From: Lysobacterales bacterium | GTDB taxonomy: Bacteria > Pseudomonadota > Gammaproteobacteria > Xanthomonadales > Marinicellaceae | Assembly (NCBI GenBank): GCA_026988115.1 | Contig: JALSLV010000100.1 | Span: 1 to 39,212 of the forward strand | Length of the DNA stretch: 39,212 nt | Direction: 5' to 3' | Part shown: in pieces, positions 24,704-32,919 of the stretch | Layout: each line of letters starts with the position of its first letter | Position numbering within the stretch: position 1 is the first letter of the stretch | Notes under the pieces: model-generated | Seen by the model: the letters and a program-made list of their open reading frames with translations, nothing else | Database searches by the model: none | Told to the model about the DNA's origin: nothing | Position numbers and translations under genes: made by a program

Positions 24704-26521
24704 ATGTCTGGCAAGCAAATTAAAAACGCACAACAGGAAACCCGAGTTTTTCAATCTCGCATAGTGGCATCAATTCTTATAATATTTTTATTAATCGGAA
24801 TTATTTTTGTTCGCTATTTTTATTTACAAGTTATCCAACACCAGTCATTACTTGCCAACTCAGAGCACAACCGCATTAAAACAACGGCAATTCCGCCAGC
24901 ACGCGGTTTTATTTATGATAGAAATGGTCGACTTTTAGTGGAAAATATTCCAACTTATCGATTACAAATGATTCCTGAAAAAGTGGATGACATAAAACAA
25001 AGCCTCAATGAATTAAAGCAACTGGTGCACTTAACCGATGACGACATTAAAGAGTTAATCAAAAAACAAAGCTTAAACAGGCCCTTTAAACCGTTCATTG
25101 TAAAAAACAAATTAAATGAGAAAGAACTGTCGTCCTTTATGGTTAGAAAACATAAATACCCTGGTTTTAAAGCGGTACCGTATTTAATAAGACATTATAA
25201 ATACACCGATATATTAGCTCATGTAGTGGGTTATGTCGGTCGAATAAATGACAAAGATTTGAAACGACTGGACAAAAAAAGATACAAAGGATCTGAATAC
25301 ACAGGAAAGCTCGGTTTGGAACGTTTTCATGAAAATCAATTGCATGGTTTTCCAGGTTCCTTAACCGTTGAAACCAATGCTCAAGGAAGAGTGCTCAAAA
25401 CCATTGAAAAAATACCGCCCGTTAGTGGTCAAGACCTCACCTTAACTATTGATATTGACTTGCAAAAAACTGCCTATGATGCCTTAGGCGAATTAACGGG
25501 TTCTGCCATTGCCATCAACCCAAAAAATGGTGAAGTATTAGCCATGGTATCAAAACCGGGTTTTGATCCAAATGATTTTGTTAATGGTATTTCACACAAA
25601 AAGTACAACCAGTTAATTAACTCTAACCAAAAACCACTGTTCAACCGCTCATTACGTGGTGGCTATGAACCTGGCTCGACTATTAAGCCTTATATGGCTT
25701 TGGCAGGACTCTATTATAGGGTCATTAATTTAAACTACAGCATGTTCTCTAAAGGTTATTTTCAACTTGATAACCAAGCACGAAAATACCACGATTGGAA
25801 ACGCGGAGGTCATGGATTAATCGACATTAAACAATCACTGGTTCAATCCGTTAATACTTTTTATTATCAGTTAGCTGTTTTATTAGGCATTGATCGCATT
25901 CACGAGTTTCTCAAGCCGTTTAAATTTGGAGAATTATCACAGATTGATCTGCTTGCTGAAAAAAGGGGTTTACTGCCATCGAGGCAATGGAAAAGAGCCG
26001 CCAAGGGGAAAATGTGGTTTCCTGGCGAAACAGTAATTACTGGAATTGGTCAAGGTTTTTTGGTTACCACCCCTATTCAATTAGCCACCTCATTGACAAT
26101 TTTAGCCAATAAAGGCATTTATATTAAGCCGCATTTAATCAAAACTGAGAATCCTGAGTTAACAAAGCTTCCTTTCGATATTCCAGAGAGCTATTGGGAT
26201 GTTGTTCATCAAGGCATGATAGGGGTAATTCACGACAAAAAAGGCACGGCTCGGTCAATCAAGAACAACAATTACTTAACGGCAGGAAAAAGTGGCACCT
26301 CGCAAGTTTATGGAAAAAAAGAGGAAGACGTCTACAACAAAAACCTAGAAACACCTTTGCGCTTACGCAACCATGCCTTATTTATTGCTTTTGCCCCTGC
26401 TGACGATCCAAAAATTGCGGTAGTTGTGGTGGCTGAGCATGGTGCCAGTGGATCTAAAACAGCCGCACCAATTGCAGGGAAGATAATTGACAAATACTTA
26501 AATGAGATTTTAATCCAATGA
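24704..26521 (+). CDS. mrdA: Penicillin-binding protein 2 (elongation transpeptidase)
   Basis: A 605-residue class B penicillin-binding protein that cross-links peptidoglycan during elongation with RodA. Residues 20-42 form the membrane anchor, about 60-235 the pedestal (including PPARGFIYDRNG) and about 250-600 the transpeptidase. The active site shows SxxK with Ser325-Lys328 (PGSTIKP) and SxN at Ser382-Asn384. The third box is KSGT (Lys529-Ser530-Gly531) where most PBP2 proteins have KTGT; Ser is a conservative change known in other penicillin-binding proteins. It overlaps rodA by ATGA. Confidence 0.95.
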   Translation: MSGKQIKNAQQETRVFQSRIVASILIIFLLIGIIFVRYFYLQVIQHQSLLANSEHNRIKTTAIPPARGFIYDRNGRLLVENIPTYRLQMIPEKVDDIKQSLNELKQLVHLTDDDIKELIKKQSLNRPFKPFIVKNKLNEKELSSFMVRKHKYPGFKAVPYLIRHYKYTDILAHVVGYVGRINDKDLKRLDKKRYKGSEYTGKLGLERFHENQLHGFPGSLTVETNAQGRVLKTIEKIPPVSGQDLTLTIDIDLQKTAYDALGELTGSAIAINPKNGEVLAMVSKPGFDPNDFVNGISHKKYNQLINSNQKPLFNRSLRGGYEPGSTIKPYMALAGLYYRVINLNYSMFSKGYFQLDNQARKYHDWKRGGHGLIDIKQSLVQSVNTFYYQLAVLLGIDRIHEFLKPFKFGELSQIDLLAEKRGLLPSRQWKRAAKGKMWFPGETVITGIGQGFLVTTPIQLATSLTILANKGIYIKPHLIKTENPELTKLPFDIPESYWDVVHQGMIGVIHDKKGTARSIKNNNYLTAGKSGTSQVYGKKEEDVYNKNLETPLRLRNHALFIAFAPADDPKIAVVVVAEHGASGSKTAAPIAGKIIDKYLNEILIQ

Positions 26522-27612
26522 TTTATGCTGGCAGGATTCATCACAATAAACGCCATTATATTGATTGGTGGTTAATGGCTTTTATTTTATTGTTGATGTC
26601 TTTTGGCTTGGTCGTTCTTTTTTCAGCAGGGGGTTGGGTTTTGGTAAAAAAACAAATCATTCGCCTTGCTCTAGGTTTGGTGGTTATGTTATTACTGGCA
26701 CAAGTAAAACCTGAAAAGTTGGCAGGTCTTACACCTTGGCTCTATGTGTTAACTATTTTGTTATTGTTGGCTGTTTTTTTCTTTGGCTACGAATCCAAAG
26801 GAGCCACTCGATGGATAAAAATCGGTATCCGATTTCAACCCTCAGAGTTAGCAAAGTTGGTTATTCCACTTATGATTGCTTGGTTTTATCGTTACCGAAT
26901 TTTGCCTCCTGATCTTAAATCAATAGGCATCAGTTTGTTGATATTGCTTATTCCAGTTTTTTTGATATTTAAACAACCTGATTTAGGCACCTCTATCTTA
27001 GTAGCCGTTAGTGGATTGTTTGTCCTTTTCCTTGCAGGGCTGTCATGGAAATACATTCTTGGAGGTTTGGTAACTCTTGTTTCAGCTGCGCCAATTATGT
27101 GGCTATTTTTTATGAAAGAATACCAAAAACAACGGGTCTTGACTTTTCTTAATCCGACTCAGGATTCTCTTGGTTCAGGGTGGAATATTATTCAATCAGA
27201 AATTGCCATTGGTTCTGGAGGGCTTTTAGGCAAAGGTTGGCAAAATGGCAGCCAGACACAACTGGATTTTTTACCTGAGCACTCTACCGACTTTATTTTA
27301 TCTGTTTTATCTGAGGAATTTGGCTTATTGGGTGTAACAATTCTTTTGCTCTTATACATCGCTATTATCCTAAGAGGGCTTTATATTGCCTCCCAAGCCA
27401 AAGACACCTTTAATCGATTAATTGCTGGGGCACTAACCTTGACTTTTTTTGTCTATCTCTTTATAAATGCCGGAATGATTAGTGGTTTGCTGCCTGTAGT
27501 TGGTGTACCATTACCATTAGTAAGCTATGGAGGGACTTCGATTATCACCCTCATGGCAGGATTTGGCATGATTATGTCTGTATACAACCATAGGAAATTA
27601 TTGAAATCATGA
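26518..27612 (+). CDS. rodA: Peptidoglycan glycosyltransferase RodA
   Basis: A 364-residue SEDS polymerase with about ten membrane helices that polymerises lipid II with PBP2. The extracellular catalytic-loop Asp lies in FLPEHSTDFILSVLSEEFG, and the family end motif VPLPLVSYGGTSIITLMAGFG is intact. Its start and stop both overlap the neighbouring genes by ATGA (pbp2 before, mltB after), so production of RodA and PBP2 is tightly coupled. Length and motifs are normal. Confidence 0.95.
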   Translation: MIYAGRIHHNKRHYIDWWLMAFILLLMSFGLVVLFSAGGWVLVKKQIIRLALGLVVMLLLAQVKPEKLAGLTPWLYVLTILLLLAVFFFGYESKGATRWIKIGIRFQPSELAKLVIPLMIAWFYRYRILPPDLKSIGISLLILLIPVFLIFKQPDLGTSILVAVSGLFVLFLAGLSWKYILGGLVTLVSAAPIMWLFFMKEYQKQRVLTFLNPTQDSLGSGWNIIQSEIAIGSGGLLGKGWQNGSQTQLDFLPEHSTDFILSVLSEEFGLLGVTILLLLYIAIILRGLYIASQAKDTFNRLIAGALTLTFFVYLFINAGMISGLLPVVGVPLPLVSYGGTSIITLMAGFGMIMSVYNHRKLLKS

Positions 27613-28568
27613 AGAAAATATTACTGTTGCTTATTATTGCGATGAGCGCACAAGCAAAAAACACCACGCCAAACTTAGATAACTTTATAACTCAGGTTGC
27701 CAAAAATAACAATTTAGATGAGAAATCTATTCGCCTCATATTAAAGCAAGCACAAAAGAAACAAAGCATTATCGATGCCATGAATCGCCCTGCTGAAAAA
27801 AAGAAACAATGGCACGAATACCGAAATATTTTTCTTAAACAAAAACGCATAACGCAAGGGGCAAAGTTTTGGGAAAAACACGCAAAAACACTCACAGCTG
27901 TTAGCCAAAAAACAGGTGTACCTACTGAGATTATTGTTGCCATTATAGGTGTAGAGACAAATTACGGTGGTAACAAAGGTTCGTATCGAGTTATTGATGC
28001 CCTCTATACTCTTGCTTTTCATTACCCCAAACGCTCTAAATTTTTTATGGCTGAACTAGAGAAATTTTTAGTGTTAACAACCAAGGAAAAAATCTCAGCT
28101 TTAGAAACAAAAGGTTCCTACGCAGGAGCGATGGGCTTCGGGCAATTTATGCCCAGTTCTTATCTGATGTATGCAGTGGATTATGACAAAGATGGTCAAC
28201 GTGACTTATTAAATAATGTTGATGATGCGATTGCCAGCGTGGCAAATTATTTTAAAGCCCATGGATGGAAAAAAGGGCAAAGCATAGCCCACAAAGCTTA
28301 CACCGATAAAAAATTTACTGCACTGAAAAAACAAGAACTAAAACCCTCTTTAACCGTTAAAGAGTTGGCAAAACTTGGTTACCATACAAAAATAAAACTT
28401 GATGAAAACACCACAGTTAGTTTGACTCAACTGCAACAAAAAGACCACAAAGACTATTGGTTTGCATTGCATAACTTTTATGTCATTACTCGATACAACC
28501 ACAGTGAAATGTATGCCATGGCAGTATATCAATTGGCTCAAGAAATAAAACAGTTAAAGAATAAGTAA
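27609..28568 (+). CDS. mltB: Lytic murein transglycosylase B
   Basis: A 319-residue lytic transglycosylase of the MltB family (GH103), which cleaves glycan strands to leave 1,6-anhydro ends. Residues 1-16 are a Sec signal peptide (ends AQA) with no lipobox Cys, so this is a soluble periplasmic, SltB-like form rather than a lipoprotein. The catalytic Glu116 sits in IIGVETNYGG, and the YAGAMGFGQFMPSSY motif follows near 170-185. It overlaps rodA by ATGA and shares one base with rlpA (TAATG). The position in a pbp2-rodA-mltB-rlpA row matches Pseudomonas. Confidence 0.94.
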   Translation: MKKILLLLIIAMSAQAKNTTPNLDNFITQVAKNNNLDEKSIRLILKQAQKKQSIIDAMNRPAEKKKQWHEYRNIFLKQKRITQGAKFWEKHAKTLTAVSQKTGVPTEIIVAIIGVETNYGGNKGSYRVIDALYTLAFHYPKRSKFFMAELEKFLVLTTKEKISALETKGSYAGAMGFGQFMPSSYLMYAVDYDKDGQRDLLNNVDDAIASVANYFKAHGWKKGQSIAHKAYTDKKFTALKKQELKPSLTVKELAKLGYHTKIKLDENTTVSLTQLQQKDHKDYWFALHNFYVITRYNHSEMYAMAVYQLAQEIKQLKNK

Positions 28569-29410
28569 TGAAGGCGTTGAAAATACAATTAATTGTTTTG
28601 GCATTATTTGTTGGCGGTTGTTCTAAAAAAGAACAAAGAAGAACCCATATTACCAATGAAGGTCGTTATTCAATTGCACAAGACAGAGCCCCAGATTTTG
28701 AAAACTATAACCCCAGCTCAATATCGCAAACCGATATTTTACCCGAACCTAAAAGTCGCTATGGCAATCATTCACCGTATATTGTATTCGGCAAAACTTA
28801 TTATTTAGCCAATAGCAAGGATGATTTTGAACAAACGGGCACGGCTTCGTGGTACGGTAAAAAATTTCATGGGCACACCACTTCAAATATGGAAATATTT
28901 GATATGTATAAAATGACTGCAGCACACCGAACCTTGCCATTGCCCAGTTATGTTGAAGTTACCAATTTAGACAATAACAAAAAAGTCATTGTTCGTGTTA
29001 ATGATAGAGGACCATTTAAGAGTAAACGCATAATAGATTTATCTTGGGCAGCAGCACGGGCCTTGGGGTATGACAAAAAGGGCCTTGCCAATGTTCACAT
29101 AAGACTCATTCAGGCTCCTGGTAAAAAACAAGCACAAAAACAGCCGCAATTAGTTGAGTACACATCACCAGAAACAAACAGCCTTAAATACTTACAAATA
29201 GGGGCTTTTTCTGAAAAAAGTAAAGCACTTGAAATTGCAAAAAGCATTAGCACTAAAGTTTTTCTGCCCGTGCATGTGACCAATACAGTTGCAGCCAATC
29301 CCTTGTTTCGGGTTCGCATAGGACCGCTTTCGGAAGATGAAAATATCATTGATATTATTCAAAAAGTACACAAACAAGGTTTTCAGAACACAAAAATGGT
29401 TATCGAATAA
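28568..29410 (+). CDS. rlpA: RlpA-like septal ring lytic transglycosylase with SPOR domain
   Basis: A 280-residue lipoprotein. The lipobox FVGGC places the lipidated Cys at 18. A double-psi beta-barrel domain (about 90-180) carries TASWYGKKFHG, TAAHRTLPLPSYVEVTN and VRVNDRGPF, the RlpA catalytic core, which in Pseudomonas cleaves glycan strands stripped of peptides. A SPOR domain (about 200-280, beginning LKYLQIGAFSEKSKA) binds such denuded glycan at the septum. The first base overlaps the mltB stop, so the two wall-cleaving enzymes are made together. Confidence 0.94.
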   Translation: MKALKIQLIVLALFVGGCSKKEQRRTHITNEGRYSIAQDRAPDFENYNPSSISQTDILPEPKSRYGNHSPYIVFGKTYYLANSKDDFEQTGTASWYGKKFHGHTTSNMEIFDMYKMTAAHRTLPLPSYVEVTNLDNNKKVIVRVNDRGPFKSKRIIDLSWAAARALGYDKKGLANVHIRLIQAPGKKQAQKQPQLVEYTSPETNSLKYLQIGAFSEKSKALEIAKSISTKVFLPVHVTNTVAANPLFRVRIGPLSEDENIIDIIQKVHKQGFQNTKMVIE

Positions 29411-31090
29411 TTGATTGTTTTAAAAAACCAAAATAAAGCAAAAATTAAACAATGGCACGACCCCAATTGCCCTTACCAAATAGATTTTATTATTCACAAG
29501 CCTTCACTTTTTTCAGTGCATGAAAATCAAGATTCGTTAACTTTGGCTTATGGCTATATCGATCAAGAAACTAACGGACTAACCCCTGCTCATTTTATTT
29601 GCAAAAAAATCGTGAAATACGGTGTGTATAAAGGTTTGAATGCCTGTTATGGTTCATTTATCCTTATTCATAGCAATAAAAAAACACATGAAGTTATTCT
29701 TGCTAACGATGCGCTGGGTGACTTTGCTCTTCATTATACCAGGAACAAAACTTATTTTTGTGTCTCAGATTTGCCCAGTGCATTATTAACCCAACACAAC
29801 AATCAAATAAATCGTGCTAGAGTCGTGGATTTTTTTGCTTTAACGCAACCTGCTAATAATGGCAGTTTTTTTAAAAACATAACCCAATTAAACCCGGGTC
29901 ATTATGTTCGTTATAAAAACGATGAATTGATTCACAAGCGCTATTATCAGCCACCCTCACGAGTTGACTTTAAACAGTTATCCTTGCCAGAGCTCGCCCT
30001 AAAATACCAAAACTTACTCAAACAAGCCATCAATTGGCAAACCCGTAATCAAGACAAAGTGTCCATTATGATGAGTGGTGGTATGGATTCAACATTTGTG
30101 GCGGCAAACTGTTTAAGCCTAAATAAACAAGTTAATGCCTTTTCCTATGTTTTTCCAGAGTTTAAAGAAGCGGATGAAAGCACATGGATTGCATCAATGA
30201 GTGAACTTGGCATTGTTGGACATAGCTTTACTGGAGAAAATTTTTGGCCACTTAAAGGACGGTGGCAAACCAGCCTAAATGCTCCTGTGAGCAACCCTTA
30301 TAGGTTATTAAAAAATGAGATTTATCACCAAGTTGCAGAAAGTAATATTCAGACCCTACTCACGGGCGTTTACGCAGACCATTTATACATAGCTCATCTC
30401 TATTGGTTGGTTGATTTAATAAAACAACACCCCTTAACAGGGTTAAAATCATTGGCTTTACTCCTTAAATCAAAAGGTGTGTATGCTGCATTAAGGCATG
30501 TTTCTCCCTCAAAATGGTCAAGAAAAGTTAAATCTAATCCTTTTTGGTTATCCAAACAAGCGCATAAAACATTCAATCAAAGAAAGTTAAAAGTCTTTTC
30601 TCACCCTCACCCGCAACAGGTCAACCTGGTATACGGTATTGATACGGCACAAAGTGTTTGGTTAGATAACGAATACACAAACAAATATGGAATCACAATT
30701 CGACACCCGTATCGAGACAGACGTGTTGTGGAATTTATCACCTCCATTCCTGCATGGTTAATCGGTAACTCTCAAGATTCTAAACAACTCGTTCACAAAA
30801 GTGCTCAAAACCTTTTACCCAGTCAAATTATTAAAAGAAAAAAAGTGACTTCATTAAAACCTTTGTTTATTAAAGGGGTGCTACAAAAAGAGTTATCAAC
30901 TGTTAGGTTTTTATTGCTTCATAAAGAAAGTTGCTGGCATGAATTTATCGATAAAAACATAATTTTATCCCTGCTCGACAATCCCAGCCATCAATTTCCT
31001 GAGTTGCATTATGTATTACTTTGGAAGTGTATTAGCTTTGAAATGTGGTTAAAAAAGATAAAAAATCAGACTAATTTCACAAACTCATAA
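29411..31090 (+). CDS. Asparagine-synthase-like protein lacking the glutaminase Cys
   Basis: A 559-residue protein related to class B asparagine synthetases. The C-terminal ATP-pyrophosphatase domain shows SGGMDS at 222-227 and LLTGVYADHLY, corresponding to the GxGADE region but with His in place of Glu. The N-terminal domain keeps the AsnB-like fold pattern (NDALGDFALHY) but lacks the essential N-terminal Cys nucleophile, so glutamine cannot be the amide donor in the usual way; free ammonia or another amine is more likely. The only usable start is TTG at 29411, directly after the rlpA stop with no Shine-Dalgarno sequence, so translation must depend on rlpA. Relatives act in amide, lactam or surface-polymer synthesis. 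The substrate is unknown. Confidence 0.8.
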   Translation: MIVLKNQNKAKIKQWHDPNCPYQIDFIIHKPSLFSVHENQDSLTLAYGYIDQETNGLTPAHFICKKIVKYGVYKGLNACYGSFILIHSNKKTHEVILANDALGDFALHYTRNKTYFCVSDLPSALLTQHNNQINRARVVDFFALTQPANNGSFFKNITQLNPGHYVRYKNDELIHKRYYQPPSRVDFKQLSLPELALKYQNLLKQAINWQTRNQDKVSIMMSGGMDSTFVAANCLSLNKQVNAFSYVFPEFKEADESTWIASMSELGIVGHSFTGENFWPLKGRWQTSLNAPVSNPYRLLKNEIYHQVAESNIQTLLTGVYADHLYIAHLYWLVDLIKQHPLTGLKSLALLLKSKGVYAALRHVSPSKWSRKVKSNPFWLSKQAHKTFNQRKLKVFSHPHPQQVNLVYGIDTAQSVWLDNEYTNKYGITIRHPYRDRRVVEFITSIPAWLIGNSQDSKQLVHKSAQNLLPSQIIKRKKVTSLKPLFIKGVLQKELSTVRFLLLHKESCWHEFIDKNIILSLLDNPSHQFPELHYVLLWKCISFEMWLKKIKNQTNFTNS

Positions 31091-31167
31091 AAAAATCATA
31101 ATTTCATCAGGATTTAACTTTAATTTAATGCTTAAATAGTCCTTATTATTAAATTTGGGGGAAACCA

Positions 31168-32919
31168 ATGAAGTTTAAACTTTTTATACAAATTACACTA
31201 ATTTTACTTTCATTTAATTTATTAGCGGCAAAGCCTACTGATGAAGAGGTCATTAATCAAATTAAACGACCCAATATGCAAGACATTGAATTGAGCAAAA
31301 GTGGAGGAACTTTTTCGACCTATGGGCTGCAACACTGGTGGACTCGTGGTGTGACTTATCGAATCAATGCAGGCATCAAAGAGTTCCCAAATGCCACCAT
31401 AAAAGTCGGTGCTGAGGCCCGTTATCGAATTGTTGGTGAAAATTATGATTTTGATAAATTAAAAACTGCATGGAATGAATACGAAGGTATTCCATTGCCA
31501 TCGGATGATGAAATTCTTGGTATCATAAACAAAGACATTCCTTCTTTGGTTCGACCATATTGGAATCAAATGGTTAGTGAACTAAAAGGGCCCTACTTGT
31601 CCAAAGACCCAGCGATTCGAAAAGTCCAATGGCATACGGCAAATTCATTTACCATTCATGTCCAAACACAATTTTCTGTTATAGTAAGCTATACAGAGGT
31701 GCAAGATAAAAAGGTCGAGTTTTCAGTGCGTTTTTACCGCGATGGAGTAAAACAGCCTTGGAAACCAAACTTTATGGCGAGTAAAGAGAAAGAAGAAATT
31801 ATTGCCACCCACAAATACACCAGCGATGAAATAAACGCCATGCCAACCCAAGCAAGCATGCAAGCAGAAAAACAAGCACAAGTGGCGACATCAGGACTGC
31901 CAAAACTTAATATTCCACAATTTAAATCGGATAAAGAAGCCTTTGCCTACATTTATAATATTTTAAGAACAGGGGATAAAAAACAAGTTGAAGCCATGTT
32001 TAGAGGCATGGCAACCCCTTTCTTTTTTGTCCAAGGCTCAAGTATTCAATTGAACCAAAATGGTAAAGATGCCTTGGCAAAAATTCTGAAACAAACATTC
32101 GATAATAAAGTTTCTTTTGCTCAAAGCTACTGCCCGCAAATTTTTGTACAATCTTATCAAACAAACATGATTAATATTGTGGATGCTTTGAGAAAAAATA
32201 AAACGCGTATTGCTTTGCAAATGGGTGGAGGGCACTATGAACGAGGCAAAAAAGTAGGGCAAACGTATAAAATCTCGGCACTTGAAGTGTGGACTCTTCG
32301 CAATAATGATGATGTGGCACAACTTAAATCATGGCCTTTTGATGAATTGTGTGCCGAAACAGCAAAAACCTTCCAACAGTTAACAGTAGGCAGCAGTTCT
32401 GCTTCATCTAGCACAAGCGGCGCATCGGTCGCTGTTGGAAAGCCTAAGGCTCAAATCAAGAACCCTGCTAAATCCTGGAAATGGTCAACCTTCAAATCGA
32501 AATATTTACCCATTTCAATGAAAATCATTGGCACACCAACAGAAAAACAAAAAACGGCAAATGGCAGACTAAGCACCGCTATGGTTGCCAAAAGCAATGA
32601 AGGAACTTTTCGGTTTATCGCAACCGATTACAAGCAGCAAATTACTGAAGATATTGCCAACCCAACCCATATTCAGTTTGCAAAAAATTTAGTTAAGAGC
32701 AATAACGGACTTATTCATAAGAAAAAAGCCATTGATTTTGGTACAGGTCAAGCACAAGAATATTTAATGGAACGTGGCAGCGGCGATCAAAAAGTGATGG
32801 TAAATTTTAGAATTTTCAGTCATGGAACGGTTGTTTATCAAGTGATGTATTCGCAACTAAAAAGTGTATTTGATAAAAAAAGAAGCCAAGAGTTTTTAAA
32901 CTCGATTAAATTAAATTAA
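31168..32919 (+). CDS. Secreted protein of unknown function
   Basis: A 583-residue protein with a clear Sec signal peptide (1-21, ending LLAA). I do not recognise a family. Three parts can be seen: a beta-rich N-terminal region (about 25-215) with a TYGLQHWWTRGVTYRINAG stretch, a helical middle (about 245-400) containing ATPFFFVQG, and a C-terminal region (about 430-583) of mixed strand and helix. A low-complexity Ser/Ala/Thr linker at about 405-420 joins the last two. A strong GGGGGAAACC ribosome-binding site precedes the ATG. It has a 77-base upstream gap, so it is probably transcribed separately from the rod operon, and its end overlaps the convergent protease gene by four bases. Confidence 0.75.
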   Translation: MKFKLFIQITLILLSFNLLAAKPTDEEVINQIKRPNMQDIELSKSGGTFSTYGLQHWWTRGVTYRINAGIKEFPNATIKVGAEARYRIVGENYDFDKLKTAWNEYEGIPLPSDDEILGIINKDIPSLVRPYWNQMVSELKGPYLSKDPAIRKVQWHTANSFTIHVQTQFSVIVSYTEVQDKKVEFSVRFYRDGVKQPWKPNFMASKEKEEIIATHKYTSDEINAMPTQASMQAEKQAQVATSGLPKLNIPQFKSDKEAFAYIYNILRTGDKKQVEAMFRGMATPFFFVQGSSIQLNQNGKDALAKILKQTFDNKVSFAQSYCPQIFVQSYQTNMINIVDALRKNKTRIALQMGGGHYERGKKVGQTYKISALEVWTLRNNDDVAQLKSWPFDELCAETAKTFQQLTVGSSSASSSTSGASVAVGKPKAQIKNPAKSWKWSTFKSKYLPISMKIIGTPTEKQKTANGRLSTAMVAKSNEGTFRFIATDYKQQITEDIANPTHIQFAKNLVKSNNGLIHKKKAIDFGTGQAQEYLMERGSGDQKVMVNFRIFSHGTVVYQVMYSQLKSVFDKKRSQEFLNSIKLN

